A DNA stretch of 10,707 nucleotides from Bacteroidota bacterium (lineage in GTDB: Bacteria > Pseudomonadota > Alphaproteobacteria > Puniceispirillales > Puniceispirillaceae): positions 1 to 10,707 of the forward strand of contig JAACDV010000234.1 of assembly GCA_009936825.1 (NCBI GenBank), read 5' to 3'. A program made the position numbers and the translations under genes. Every line of letters begins with the position of its first letter. Position 1 is the stretch's first letter. The notes below the pieces were generated by a model. The model was not told where the DNA came from. It worked only from the letters and a program-made list of their open reading frames with translations, and searched no databases. Below are positions 1-4,843 of the stretch, one piece after another.

Positions 1-31
1 CCCTTTTTCATACGGCCCCTTTTTCATACGG
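1..31. repeat. 16-base tandem direct repeat at left edge
   Basis: The 15-mer CCCTTTTTCATACGG occurs at 1-15 and again at 17-31, a period of 16. The left copy may be cut by the window edge, so more units could lie outside. It is upstream of the holin gene and is one of several short spacer duplications in this window. No protein-binding role can be read from it. Confidence 0.85.
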
Positions 32-51
32 ATGATACAAAATCGCCAACT

Positions 52-74
52 CACCCGCACGGGCCACCCGCACG
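52..74. repeat. Short direct repeat upstream of holin
   Basis: CACCCGCACG occurs at 52-61 and 65-74, a period of 13. It sits in the presumed 5' untranslated region or promoter zone of the lysis cassette. At ten bases it is weaker evidence than the other duplications. Confidence 0.6.
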
Positions 75-108
75 CAACCCACGTAAATCCTTATAAGGGA
101 GTATCAAG

Positions 109-630
109 ATGCCTCTTCCTCTCGTTGCCAGCGGTATCGCGCTGGCGGATGCGCTGGTGCGCATGTTTGCCCCGGTCAATCGCTTAATTGACGAATTTCA
201 AATTTCCGACGAGGGTCGTGCGCGCGCCAAAGCCGAAATGACCGCGCTTCAAAACGATGCGCTGGCACTGGCGCTCGCTGTTGAAAAGGATCGGCTGGCG
301 GCGCAGGCCAGCATGCTCGTGGCCGAGGCTGGCGGCCAGTCATGGCTGCAAAGGAATTGGCGGCCAATTACCATGCTCAGCTTTCTGGGGTTGGTTGTGG
401 CGGACTCATTCGGCTTGCTGGCTTTTAGGCTGGCCGATCAGGCATGGCTGTTGTTGCAAATCGGGCTTGGCGGATATGTTGTCGGTCGCAGTTTTGAGAA
501 AATTTCGCCGCAGACCAATGGTGCCATCCATCAATCCCTGCATAACATCGCCTCTCCTGCCCCTGAAAAGACGCGCCGTAATACTGCTAAAAATACCGGT
601 AAGGGGAAATTGGTGAAAGATGTTAAGTGA
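109..630 (+). CDS. 3-TM holin, gene-transfer-release type (PF11351-like)
   Basis: This is probably a holin that permeabilises the inner membrane so that the lysozyme encoded next door can reach the cell wall. The protein has 173 residues. A hydrophobic or amphipathic N-terminal stretch (about 1-20) is followed by a charged helical region (about 28-75). The family-like block QSWLQRNWRPITML lies at 77-90. Two membrane segments follow at about 87-106 and 112-126, then GRSFEKI and a basic, Lys/Arg-rich tail. This matches the layout of the 'holin of 3TMs, for gene-transfer release' family known from alphaproteobacteria; the assignment is from recalled family features, not a search. The start is supported by AAGGGAG at 95-101, seven bases upstream of the ATG. 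The reading frame runs 11 bases into the lysozyme gene, as in a translationally coupled lysis pair. The long soluble C-terminal tail (about 131-173) has no recognised function. Confidence 0.8.
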   Translation: MPLPLVASGIALADALVRMFAPVNRLIDEFQISDEGRARAKAEMTALQNDALALALAVEKDRLAAQASMLVAEAGGQSWLQRNWRPITMLSFLGLVVADSFGLLAFRLADQAWLLLQIGLGGYVVGRSFEKISPQTNGAIHQSLHNIASPAPEKTRRNTAKNTGKGKLVKDVK

Positions 631-1057
631 TCCAGCGCTTCGCCGTATGATTATTCAGCATGAGGGATGGCGCGCCTTTGCCTATAAGGATACCGCCAGC
701 AAACTGACCATCGGCGTTGGCCGTAACCTATCGGATCGCGGGCTGGCTGCAGACGAAATTGACCTTCTTCTGGACAATGATCTGGAACTGGCACTGGCGA
801 TCTGTGTTGATCTGTTTGGCTCTGATTTTGCTGGTGCATCGGTGCCCCGGCGTCATGCGCTGATCTCGATGGCGTTTAATCTTGGCGGGCCGCGTCTGGC
901 AAAATTTATCCGCTTGCGCGCGGCGATTAAGGCAGGGGACTGGCAGGGCGCGGCGCATCATGCCTTGGACAGCCGGTGGGCCAGCCAGACCGGGGGACGC
1001 GCCCGGCACATCGCCCAGCTTATCAGCGGACCAGAATCCCCTAAACCCTTAATCTAA
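620..1057 (+). CDS. T4-type lysozyme / endolysin (GH24 muramidase)
   Basis: This is a peptidoglycan muramidase of 145 residues, the effector half of the lysis pair. The N-terminus reads HEGWRAFAYKD followed by LTIGVGRNL. Glu15, Asp24 and Thr30 have exactly the spacing of the Glu11/Asp20/Thr26 catalytic triad of phage T4 lysozyme, so the enzyme looks active. The middle contains ISMAFNLGG and the C-terminal half contains SRWASQTGGRARHIA, both typical of phage-like lysozymes of this family. No signal peptide or signal-anchor is visible, so export should depend on the holin. The ATG at 620 overlaps the end of the holin gene. The nearest Shine-Dalgarno-like sequence is AAGGGG at 601-606, rather far upstream, which fits translational coupling. 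The gene ends within a 16-base tandem duplication. No other phage gene is nearby, so this could serve a gene transfer agent whose structural genes lie elsewhere, or be a domesticated prophage remnant. Confidence 0.88.
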   Translation: MLSDPALRRMIIQHEGWRAFAYKDTASKLTIGVGRNLSDRGLAADEIDLLLDNDLELALAICVDLFGSDFAGASVPRRHALISMAFNLGGPRLAKFIRLRAAIKAGDWQGAAHHALDSRWASQTGGRARHIAQLISGPESPKPLI

Positions 1058-1083
1058 CTTCGCAAAAATCTAACTTCGCAAAA
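1052..1083. repeat. Perfect 16-base tandem duplication across lysozyme stop codon
   Basis: ATCTAACTTCGCAAAA occurs at 1052-1067 and 1068-1083 with no mismatch and no gap. The first copy contains the last Ile codon and the TAA stop of the lysozyme gene (1055-1057). The duplication fills nearly all of the 33-base gap between the convergent lysozyme and ispB genes. No hairpin terminator is visible in this gap. Confidence 0.95.
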
Positions 1084-1090
1084 GCAGGGG

Positions 1091-2125
1091 TTATGATGTC
1101 CGGTAGGCGGCAAATCTGGCAGCCTCATCCAGCGCGCGGGCTAGCGGTAAGGTGCGCTCATCATCATAGAAAGGGGCAAGTGCGACGCCAGCATTCTTGG
1201 CATAATCTGCAGCAATAGCCATTGACCGGCTAATCGCGGCATGGCGCATCAGAATCTGCTGAGCCTGTTGCAGGTCGCCCTCTTGAAAATCTGCATCGCC
1301 AAGGGTGCGTTGCCAGAAATCACGCTCGTCTTTGCTGCCATCCCGCCACGCCAGAATAACCGGAAGGGTGATTTTCTGATCGGTAAAATCATCCCCGGTG
1401 TTTTTGCCCATATCCACGGCATCAGCGCTATAATCCAGCGCGTCATCCATAATTTGAAAGGCCATGCCAAGGTGCATGCCATAGCTGTGCATCGCGTCCA
1501 CCGCATCCAGATCGCCGCCTGTTACCTCGGCTCCAGCGGCAGCGGCGGCGGCGAACAGAATGGCGGTCTTTCCTGAAATAACCTCCAGATAATCATCCAT
1601 CGCGGTGTCCGGTGCGCCGGTGATCGTCATCTGTTTAATTTCGCCTTCGGTGATGTGGGCCGACGCTGACGCCAGCCGCCCCAAAACCGCAATATTGCCA
1701 GCCTCAACCATCAATTCAAAGGCGCGTGCAAACAGAAAATCCCCCACCAGAACCGATGCATCATTCCCCCACAGCGCATTCGCTGTATCTTGCCCGCGGC
1801 GAAGTTCTGATTCGTCAATCACATCATCATGCAGCAAAGTAGCCGAATGGATAAATTCAACCGCGGTGGCCAGTTTGATTGCAGGCGCGCGTTTATCGGC
1901 ATCGCCAGACGCCAGAATTGCCCCGGCAATTGTCATCATCGGCCGAATTCTTTTGCCGCCCGACGCAATCAAATGCCCGGCGAGTTGCGGGATCAGCGGT
2001 ACGTCACTGGCCATTCGCGCCAGAATGGTTTCATTCACTTTGGCAATATCAAGCGCCAGCATCTCAATCAGGGGGGTGATTGATGGTGCCTTGTCGGCAA
2101 GTGACGAAGGGGATGTTGAAGGCAT
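1091..2125 (-). CDS. ispB: Long-chain polyprenyl diphosphate synthase (octa-/decaprenyl)
   Basis: The enzyme condenses isopentenyl diphosphate units onto an allylic primer to make the C40-C50 side chain of ubiquinone. The 344-residue product has all hallmarks of trans-isoprenyl diphosphate synthases. GKRIRP lies at 57-62. The first Asp-rich motif is LLHDDVID (D100, D101, D104) and the second is FQIMDDALD (D227, D228, D231). EGEIKQM is at 160-166, SGKTA at 184-188 and GKNTGDDF...KITLP at 240-255. Length and motif context match the IspB group rather than short-chain farnesyl/geranyl synthases. Chain length cannot be decided here, though C50 is usual in alphaproteobacteria. The ATG at 2125 has GGAG (2137-2140, minus strand) 11 bases upstream. 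It is transcribed divergently from the DUF2007/methyltransferase run and converges on the lysozyme gene. Confidence 0.95.
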   Translation of the reverse strand: MPSTSPSSLADKAPSITPLIEMLALDIAKVNETILARMASDVPLIPQLAGHLIASGGKRIRPMMTIAGAILASGDADKRAPAIKLATAVEFIHSATLLHDDVIDESELRRGQDTANALWGNDASVLVGDFLFARAFELMVEAGNIAVLGRLASASAHITEGEIKQMTITGAPDTAMDDYLEVISGKTAILFAAAAAAGAEVTGGDLDAVDAMHSYGMHLGMAFQIMDDALDYSADAVDMGKNTGDDFTDQKITLPVILAWRDGSKDERDFWQRTLGDADFQEGDLQQAQQILMRHAAISRSMAIAADYAKNAGVALAPFYDDERTLPLARALDEAARFAAYRTS

Positions 2126-2174
2126 GATTTAGGGGCTCCAACGACGTTGCTCTAAACTCGATCGGGACAAATTC

Positions 2175-2210
2175 AGACGCAATTATACATGTATTAAGAC
2201 TAATCAGCAG
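2175..2210 (-). promoter_or_regulatory. Candidate sigma70-type promoter for ispB
   Basis: On the minus strand a perfect TATAAT box lies at 2187-2182. A poor -35 (TGCTGA, 2209-2204) sits 16 bases upstream. A start near 2175 would leave a leader of about 50 bases before the ispB ATG. A 10-base palindrome, ATACATGTAT (2185-2194), overlaps the -10 box and could be an operator half or chance AT-rich symmetry. The -10 match is seen directly; promoter activity is inferred. Confidence 0.5.
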
Positions 2211-2289
2211 ATGGCGTCGATGAATTGTTATCGCCGGTTGGATGTAATCAGCAAGCAAAATCATGAAATTTGCCCCCGGTTCTGTCTTT

Positions 2290-2331
2290 TTGTCGCAGAT
2301 AGCCCGGCCCGTTGTCGCAGATAGCCCGGCC
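2290..2331. repeat. 20-base direct duplication in the divergent spacer
   Basis: TTGTCGCAGATAGCCCGGCC occurs at 2290-2309 and 2312-2331, identical over 20 bases with a period of 22. It lies in the 283-base spacer (2126-2408) between ispB and the DUF2007 gene. That spacer otherwise holds only promoter-like elements and no convincing gene. Confidence 0.95.
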
Positions 2332-2363
2332 ATCGCCCCCACTTGATTTTAGGGCTGTCTGCG
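2294..2363 (+). other. Alternative hairpin: one 3' arm, two identical 5' arms
   Basis: GGGCTGTCTGCG at 2352-2363 is complementary to CGCAGATAGCCC, which occurs at 2294-2305 and 2316-2327. Each pairing gives a 12-pair stem with a single U-G wobble in RNA read from the + strand. The nearer copy gives a 24-base loop, and the farther copy encloses the nearer one. It could form two mutually exclusive hairpins in the leader of the DUF2007 gene, if transcription starts that far upstream, or a protein-binding site in DNA. No poly-T tract follows, so it is not an intrinsic terminator. Confidence 0.45.
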
Positions 2364-2391
2364 GTGTAGGGGCTTGGCTAATGGACGGATT

Positions 2392-2407
2392 TGGCGCATA
2401 TATTTTG
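2392..2407 (+). promoter_or_regulatory. TGGCRCATATATTTTG element upstream of DUF2007 gene
   Basis: The 16-mer TGGCGCATATATTTTG lies immediately upstream of the DUF2007 ATG at 2409. It recurs with one difference at 4393-4408, upstream of the small membrane-protein gene. It contains TATATT (2399-2404), a fair -10 box. A weak -35 (TTGGCT, 2374-2379) is 19 bases upstream. If it is the -10, transcription would begin at or near the start codon and the mRNA would be leaderless. This agrees with the absence of a Shine-Dalgarno and with a stop codon (TGA, 2406-2408) directly before the ATG. Confidence 0.4.
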
Positions 2408-2408
2408 A

Positions 2409-2624
2409 ATGGTGACGATCGTGCGAACTACCAATGCGGTGCGCCTGTCATTTTTGCAGGTGCTTCTGGCCGATGCTGGAATACAAACCGACGTGTTTGA
2501 TTCAAATATGGCAGCGCTGGAGGCAGGAATTGGCGCTTTTCCGCGCCGGCTTATGGTGTTGGCCGACCAACGCCTCGCCGCCGAGACAGTGCTGCGTGAA
2601 GCCGAAGAATTTTATGATGACTAA
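2409..2624 (+). CDS. DUF2007 small protein (putative prokaryotic signal-transducing family)
   Basis: This is a 71-residue soluble protein of the DUF2007 family (PF09413), whose biochemical role is not established. The sequence follows the family pattern. An N-terminal beta-strand start (VTIVRTTNAV) leads into a helix carrying LSFLQVLLADAGI (about 14-26). Then come a central MAALEAGIGAFPRRLMV (34-50) and an acidic C-terminal helix ending EEFYDD. There is no membrane segment or signal peptide. An in-frame TGA ends at 2408, so the start must be ATG 2409 or GTG 2412; no clear Shine-Dalgarno precedes either. It is first in the + strand run and is followed by the methyltransferase after 60 bases. 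The order polyprenyl synthase (divergent) / DUF2007 / methyltransferase / S49 peptidase is one I recall from many alphaproteobacterial genomes, which supports this being a real gene. Confidence 0.8.
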   Translation: MVTIVRTTNAVRLSFLQVLLADAGIQTDVFDSNMAALEAGIGAFPRRLMVLADQRLAAETVLREAEEFYDD

Positions 2625-2625
2625 A

Positions 2626-2654
2626 AAATCCGGGATGCTACCCAAATCCAGGAT
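2626..2654. repeat. Imperfect direct repeat after the DUF2007 stop codon
   Basis: AAATCCGGGAT (2626-2636) and AAATCCAGGAT (2644-2654) match at 10 of 11 positions with a period of 18. The first copy begins two bases after the TAA stop. It looks like an older, partly decayed version of the other spacer duplications. Confidence 0.6.
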
Positions 2655-2684
2655 TGGAACCCCGATAATCAATGGGCCGAACTA

Positions 2685-3527
2685 ATGAGCGAAGATCCCA
2701 TAGCCGATAATAGCAATCTGAAAGATGATGCTCCAATGATGCGGGTTACCCACGATCATCTTCTGCGTGAGGCTGTTAAAATCACCCAACCGGTGGACGG
2801 GTACCGGGTTGGTAGTGATGCTATTTTGCTGGCGGCGTCGGTTGGCACGGCGCGCGGACGCGTTCTGGATATGGGGGCGGGGGTTGGCGGTGTTTCGCTT
2901 TGTTTGGCGCACCGGCTTGCTGGCCTTCAGATTACCGCTATTGAAAAGAATGACGATCTTGCCGCCCTCGCTCTTGAAAACGCTGCGGCGAATGATTTCA
3001 CCAGCCGTATCAGGGTTTTAACAGGCGATATTCGCGATATGCCATCGGTTCTGGCTGGCAGCTTTGATCATGTTGTAAGCAACCCTCCCTATCATGATGC
3101 GCGCGGCACCCGTCCGCGAAATCCGGACCGTGCGCTGGCACATATGGGCGGTGACAGCAGTATGGCGGATTGGGCAAAATCGGCGATCTGGGCAGCCAAG
3201 CCGCGGGCCCGGATTAGCATGATTTGCCGGGCTGACCGAATTCCTGAATTGATCAGTCTGTTTACCGAAAATGGAGCTGGTGAGGCGGTTATGTTTCCCC
3301 TATGGCCGCGGCATTCCAGCCCGGCAGGCAGGGTGATTATTCAGGTCAGGCGTGATGTTGATGGCCCCGGTGCCATTTTGCCGGGGATGGTTATGCATCG
3401 TGATGATGGCGGCTTTACCGATGCAGCGGATCAGGTTATGGCGGGCGGCGCATTAGCGCTAAAGCATCCGGCCCGCCCGCAAACGCGCAATAGACGGCGT
3501 GATGGAGTGTCAAATGAGCTTTCTTAA
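2685..3527 (+). CDS. TrmN6-like tRNA1(Val) (adenine37-N6)-methyltransferase (COG4123)
   Basis: This is a Rossmann-fold SAM-dependent methyltransferase of 280 residues. The best family fit is the enzyme that N6-methylates A37 next to the anticodon of tRNA-Val. QPVDGYRVGSDAILLAASV (35-53) is the characteristic N-terminal motif of this group. VLDMGAGVGGVSL (60-72) is the SAM-binding glycine-rich loop and AIEKND (85-90) carries the acidic residue that contacts the ribose. TGDIRD (113-118) leads to the catalytic NPPY (133-136), typical of amino-group N-methyltransferases. Substrate identity is inferred from the family and not shown. The ATG at 2685 lacks an obvious ribosome-binding site; Met18/Met19 (2736/2739) would also retain the full domain and are possible starts. 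The last 14 bases overlap the S49 peptidase gene, implying coupled translation. The Arg-rich C-terminal tail (about 265-280) looks unconserved. Confidence 0.85.
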   Translation: MSEDPIADNSNLKDDAPMMRVTHDHLLREAVKITQPVDGYRVGSDAILLAASVGTARGRVLDMGAGVGGVSLCLAHRLAGLQITAIEKNDDLAALALENAAANDFTSRIRVLTGDIRDMPSVLAGSFDHVVSNPPYHDARGTRPRNPDRALAHMGGDSSMADWAKSAIWAAKPRARISMICRADRIPELISLFTENGAGEAVMFPLWPRHSSPAGRVIIQVRRDVDGPGAILPGMVMHRDDGGFTDAADQVMAGGALALKHPARPQTRNRRRDGVSNELS

Positions 3528-4377
3528 ATCAATTTTCCGCATCCTGTTTTTCTGGCGGCGCAAACGCGCGGTAGTGCCGGTGGTGCGCTTGAGCGGCGTT
3601 ATTGCCAGCAGCAGCCAGACACGCCGCGGCCTGTCGCTCGAAGGGGTGGAACCGCAGCTGAAAAAAGCTTTTTCGGTTACCGGAGCAAAGGCAGTTGCGC
3701 TGATCATCAATTCACCTGGCGGATCTCCGGTGCAATCGGCGCTGATCGGGCAACGCATTCGTGCGCTGGCAAAAAAGGCTGATATTCCGGTGTTAGCTTT
3801 CTGCGAGGATGTGGCGGCCAGCGGCGGTTACTGGCTGGCGGTCAGTGCGGATGAGGTTTATGCCAATGCAGCCTCGGTTATCGGCTCAATCGGGGTGGTT
3901 TCGGCAGGCTTTGGTTTTGACCGGGCGATTGAAAAACTGGGGGTTGACCGACGCGTTTACACCGCGGGTAAGAACAAGATGATTCTGGATCCGTTTGCGC
4001 CTGAACAGGGGGCTGATGTTGACCGGCTGAAATCCTTGCAGAGTGAAATTCATCAGCAATTCATCACCCATGTGGTTGATCGGCGCGGTGCCAAATTGAA
4101 GGGTGAGCATGATGATCTGTTCAGCGGTGCGTTCTGGACCGGGCTTGCGGCGGTTGATCTGGGGTTGATTGACGGTATTGCCGACTGCCGCGCACTGGTT
4201 ACCGAGCGGTTTGGTGAGAATGTTGATTTGATGATGATCATGCCAAAGAAAAAGCTGTTTGCCGGTTTTGACGGTATCCCCGGAATGCGCAGTGGTGGCG
4301 GGTTGGCCGGAAATCTAGTTGATGAAGTGGTTGACGTGGCGGTTGAACGTGCATTCTTGGCGCGTTTTGGTTTATGA
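3514..4377 (+). CDS. S49 family serine peptidase (SppA/SohB-like)
   Basis: This is probably a membrane-associated peptidase that degrades cleaved signal peptides or membrane-protein fragments. From ATG 3514 the protein is 287 residues. That start has GGAG at 3504-3507 with a six-base spacer; in-frame GTG 3499 and ATG 3502 upstream have less support. A short hydrophobic patch (about 3-13) is followed by WRRKR, suggesting an N-terminal membrane-proximal anchor. VVRLSGVI opens the domain and LIINSPGGSPV (63-73) is the oxyanion-strand motif. The nucleophile is Ser103 in AASGGYW. Lys155 in GKNKM lies 52 residues later, the same spacing as the Ser147/Lys199 dyad of Bacillus SppA, so the Ser-Lys dyad looks intact. 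One protease domain only, as in SohB and short SppA forms, unlike the duplicated E. coli SppA. It overlaps the methyltransferase gene by 14 bases. Confidence 0.9.
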   Translation: MSFLKSIFRILFFWRRKRAVVPVVRLSGVIASSSQTRRGLSLEGVEPQLKKAFSVTGAKAVALIINSPGGSPVQSALIGQRIRALAKKADIPVLAFCEDVAASGGYWLAVSADEVYANAASVIGSIGVVSAGFGFDRAIEKLGVDRRVYTAGKNKMILDPFAPEQGADVDRLKSLQSEIHQQFITHVVDRRGAKLKGEHDDLFSGAFWTGLAAVDLGLIDGIADCRALVTERFGENVDLMMIMPKKKLFAGFDGIPGMRSGGGLAGNLVDEVVDVAVERAFLARFGL

Positions 4378-4392
4378 TAGCCCCTTCAATAC

Positions 4393-4408
4393 TGGCACAT
4401 ATATTTTG
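4393..4408 (+). promoter_or_regulatory. Second TGGCRCATATATTTTG element
   Basis: TGGCACATATATTTTG matches the element at 2392-2407 at 15 of 16 positions. It lies in the 61-base gap between the S49 gene and the small membrane-protein gene. TATATT (4400-4405) would place a transcription start near 4411 and leave a leader of about 28 bases. It sits inside the loop of an inverted repeat, AGCCCCT (4379-4385) / AGGGGCT (4412-4418). It suggests an internal promoter driving the glyQ-glyS side of the run. Activity is inferred. Confidence 0.35.
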
Positions 4409-4438
4409 GTTAGGGGCTGACGGCCCGACAGGTGTTTT

Positions 4439-4765
4439 ATGATTCCATCTCTGCCCAAACTTCTGGCGCTAGCGGCGATTATCTGGGTTGTCTGGAAGGG
4501 GTTTCGCCTGCTTGAGAGGCGCAATCACAGCAATAATCCCCCTGCAGATTCGAATAATGATCCGGCTCAAAATAATGACGGACAAAAAAAGAGCATCGCG
4601 CGCTGGACCTTGAAGAGTGCAGAGTCTGTCGGGCGTGGGTTAGCGGCGAATCGTGTGAGCGCGAGGCCTGTCCCTATCGCGGCCAATCTTGATGAGTCCA
4701 GTCTCGATGAGTCCAGTCTTGATGAATTCGGGCTTAAGGAATCCTGTCCTGAAATGCCAATTTGA
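4439..4765 (+). CDS. Small single-TM protein, 0-frame reading; likely frameshifted
   Basis: The uninterrupted frame gives 108 residues. Residues 3-24 form one membrane segment rich in Leu, Ala, Ile and Trp, followed by the basic RRNH and an Asn/Asp/Gln-rich linker up to about 50. After that the 0-frame tail is unlike a folded domain and includes a repetitive DESSLDESSLDE stretch, which is the translation of a tandem DNA repeat. The -1 frame from 4591 instead encodes a compact four-cysteine motif and stops at 4692. This makes the 0-frame C-terminus probably non-native. My recollection is that many alphaproteobacteria carry between the S49 gene and glyQ a small gene combining a single membrane helix with a C-terminal CxxC...CPx motif, which fits the joined product. 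Function is unknown. No strong Shine-Dalgarno precedes the ATG. Confidence 0.55.
   Translation: MIPSLPKLLALAAIIWVVWKGFRLLERRNHSNNPPADSNNDPAQNNDGQKKSIARWTLKSAESVGRGLAANRVSARPVPIAANLDESSLDESSLDEFGLKESCPEMPI
4585..4591 (+). promoter_or_regulatory. A_AAA_AAG slippery heptamer, candidate -1 frameshift site
   Basis: Within the A7 tract at 4584-4590 plus G4591, the 0-frame codons AAA (4586-4588) and AAG (4589-4591) are preceded by A4585. This gives the X_XXY_YYZ heptamer A_AAA_AAG in the correct phase, identical to the E. coli dnaX site. Slippage by -1 makes GAG (4591-4593) the next codon and enters exactly the frame carrying the cysteine motif. I see no strong Shine-Dalgarno 8-14 bases upstream and no strong stem-loop within 5-9 bases downstream, which weakens the programmed-frameshift reading. 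A7 is also a mutation and sequencing-error hot spot. Confidence 0.45.
4591..4692 (+). CDS. -1-frame C-terminal module: CxxC-x8-Cx4-CPY putative zinc-ribbon-like motif
   Basis: Read in the -1 frame, this segment gives 33 residues ending at TGA 4690-4692. It begins EHRALDLEEC and carries cysteines encoded at 4618, 4627, 4654 and 4669 in the pattern CxxC-x8-Cx4-CPY. Four such cysteines suggest a small metal-binding (zinc-ribbon-like) or redox module; this is inference. Joined to the membrane-anchor part by a -1 shift at 4585-4591, it gives an 84-residue protein with a single membrane helix, a polar linker and a Cys module. That is a sensible small-protein architecture, unlike the 0-frame product. 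The alternative to programmed frameshifting is that one A was lost from an ancestral A8 tract, by mutation or in the assembly. The segment has no start codon of its own that would explain separate expression. Confidence 0.55.
   Translation, partial: EHRALDLEECRVCRAWVSGESCEREACPYRGQS
4687..4731. repeat. Three-unit 15-base tandem repeat after the -1-frame stop
   Basis: Units lie at 4687-4701, 4702-4716 and 4717-4731. The first two differ at one base and the third has diverged at its 3' end; the core is TCTYGATGAGTCCAG. The first unit spans the -1-frame stop codon TGA (4690-4692). If that frame is the native one, the repeat is in non-coding spacer, like the other duplications here. In the 0 frame it would encode the repeated LDESS sequence. 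Confidence 0.85.
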
Positions 4766-4783
4766 TTTTCCCGAACCAAAAGG

Positions 4784-4811
4784 TTGCATTGCCCGCCTGT
4801 TTGGGGCTAAT
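4784..4811 (+). promoter_or_regulatory. Weak promoter-like pair upstream of glyQ
   Basis: TTGCAT (4784-4789) and GCTAAT (4806-4811) are separated by 16 bases, matching the consensus boxes at 3 and 4 of 6 positions. The spacer upstream of glyQ (4693-4843 if the -1 frame is native) is 151 bases, long enough for an internal promoter. No glycine-riboswitch-like or T-box-like structure was recognised there. Confidence 0.2.
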
Positions 4812-4843
4812 TTGCGCGCTCATCCCTCATTAGAGAAGCGCAA

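Noticed and set aside
1..27. Possible minus-strand gene start reading MKKG from the left repeat
   Set aside because: There are two ATGs in the two repeat copies in different frames, no Shine-Dalgarno upstream, and only about nine codons visible before the edge. Not enough to call a gene.
2312..2500. 62-codon + strand frame in the divergent spacer
   Set aside because: It overlaps the DUF2007 gene in another frame, starts inside the duplicated repeat and has no recognisable protein features.
3499..3513. Upstream GTG/ATG starts for the S49 peptidase
   Set aside because: ATG 3514 has GGAG at a six-base spacing and gives a normal N-terminus. The extra residues MMECQ have no support.
4393..4409. 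Sigma54 promoter (TGGCAC...) before the small membrane-protein gene
   Set aside because: TGGCAC is present, but the -12 TTGC element is missing at the required spacing. A TATATT -10 reading is simpler.
4379..4418. AGCCCCT / AGGGGCT inverted repeat after the S49 gene as a terminator
   Set aside because: Only seven pairs with a 26-base loop and no T-run after the second arm, so it is not a credible intrinsic terminator. It may be incidental.
2130..4418. TAGGGGCT recurring at 2130-2137, 2367-2374 and 4411-4418
   Set aside because: It is an 8-mer without consistent spacing to starts or promoter boxes, so it was not pursued as a motif.
4693..4843. Glycine riboswitch or T-box upstream of glyQ
   Set aside because: No recognisable aptamer-like paired structure or terminator was seen in the spacer.
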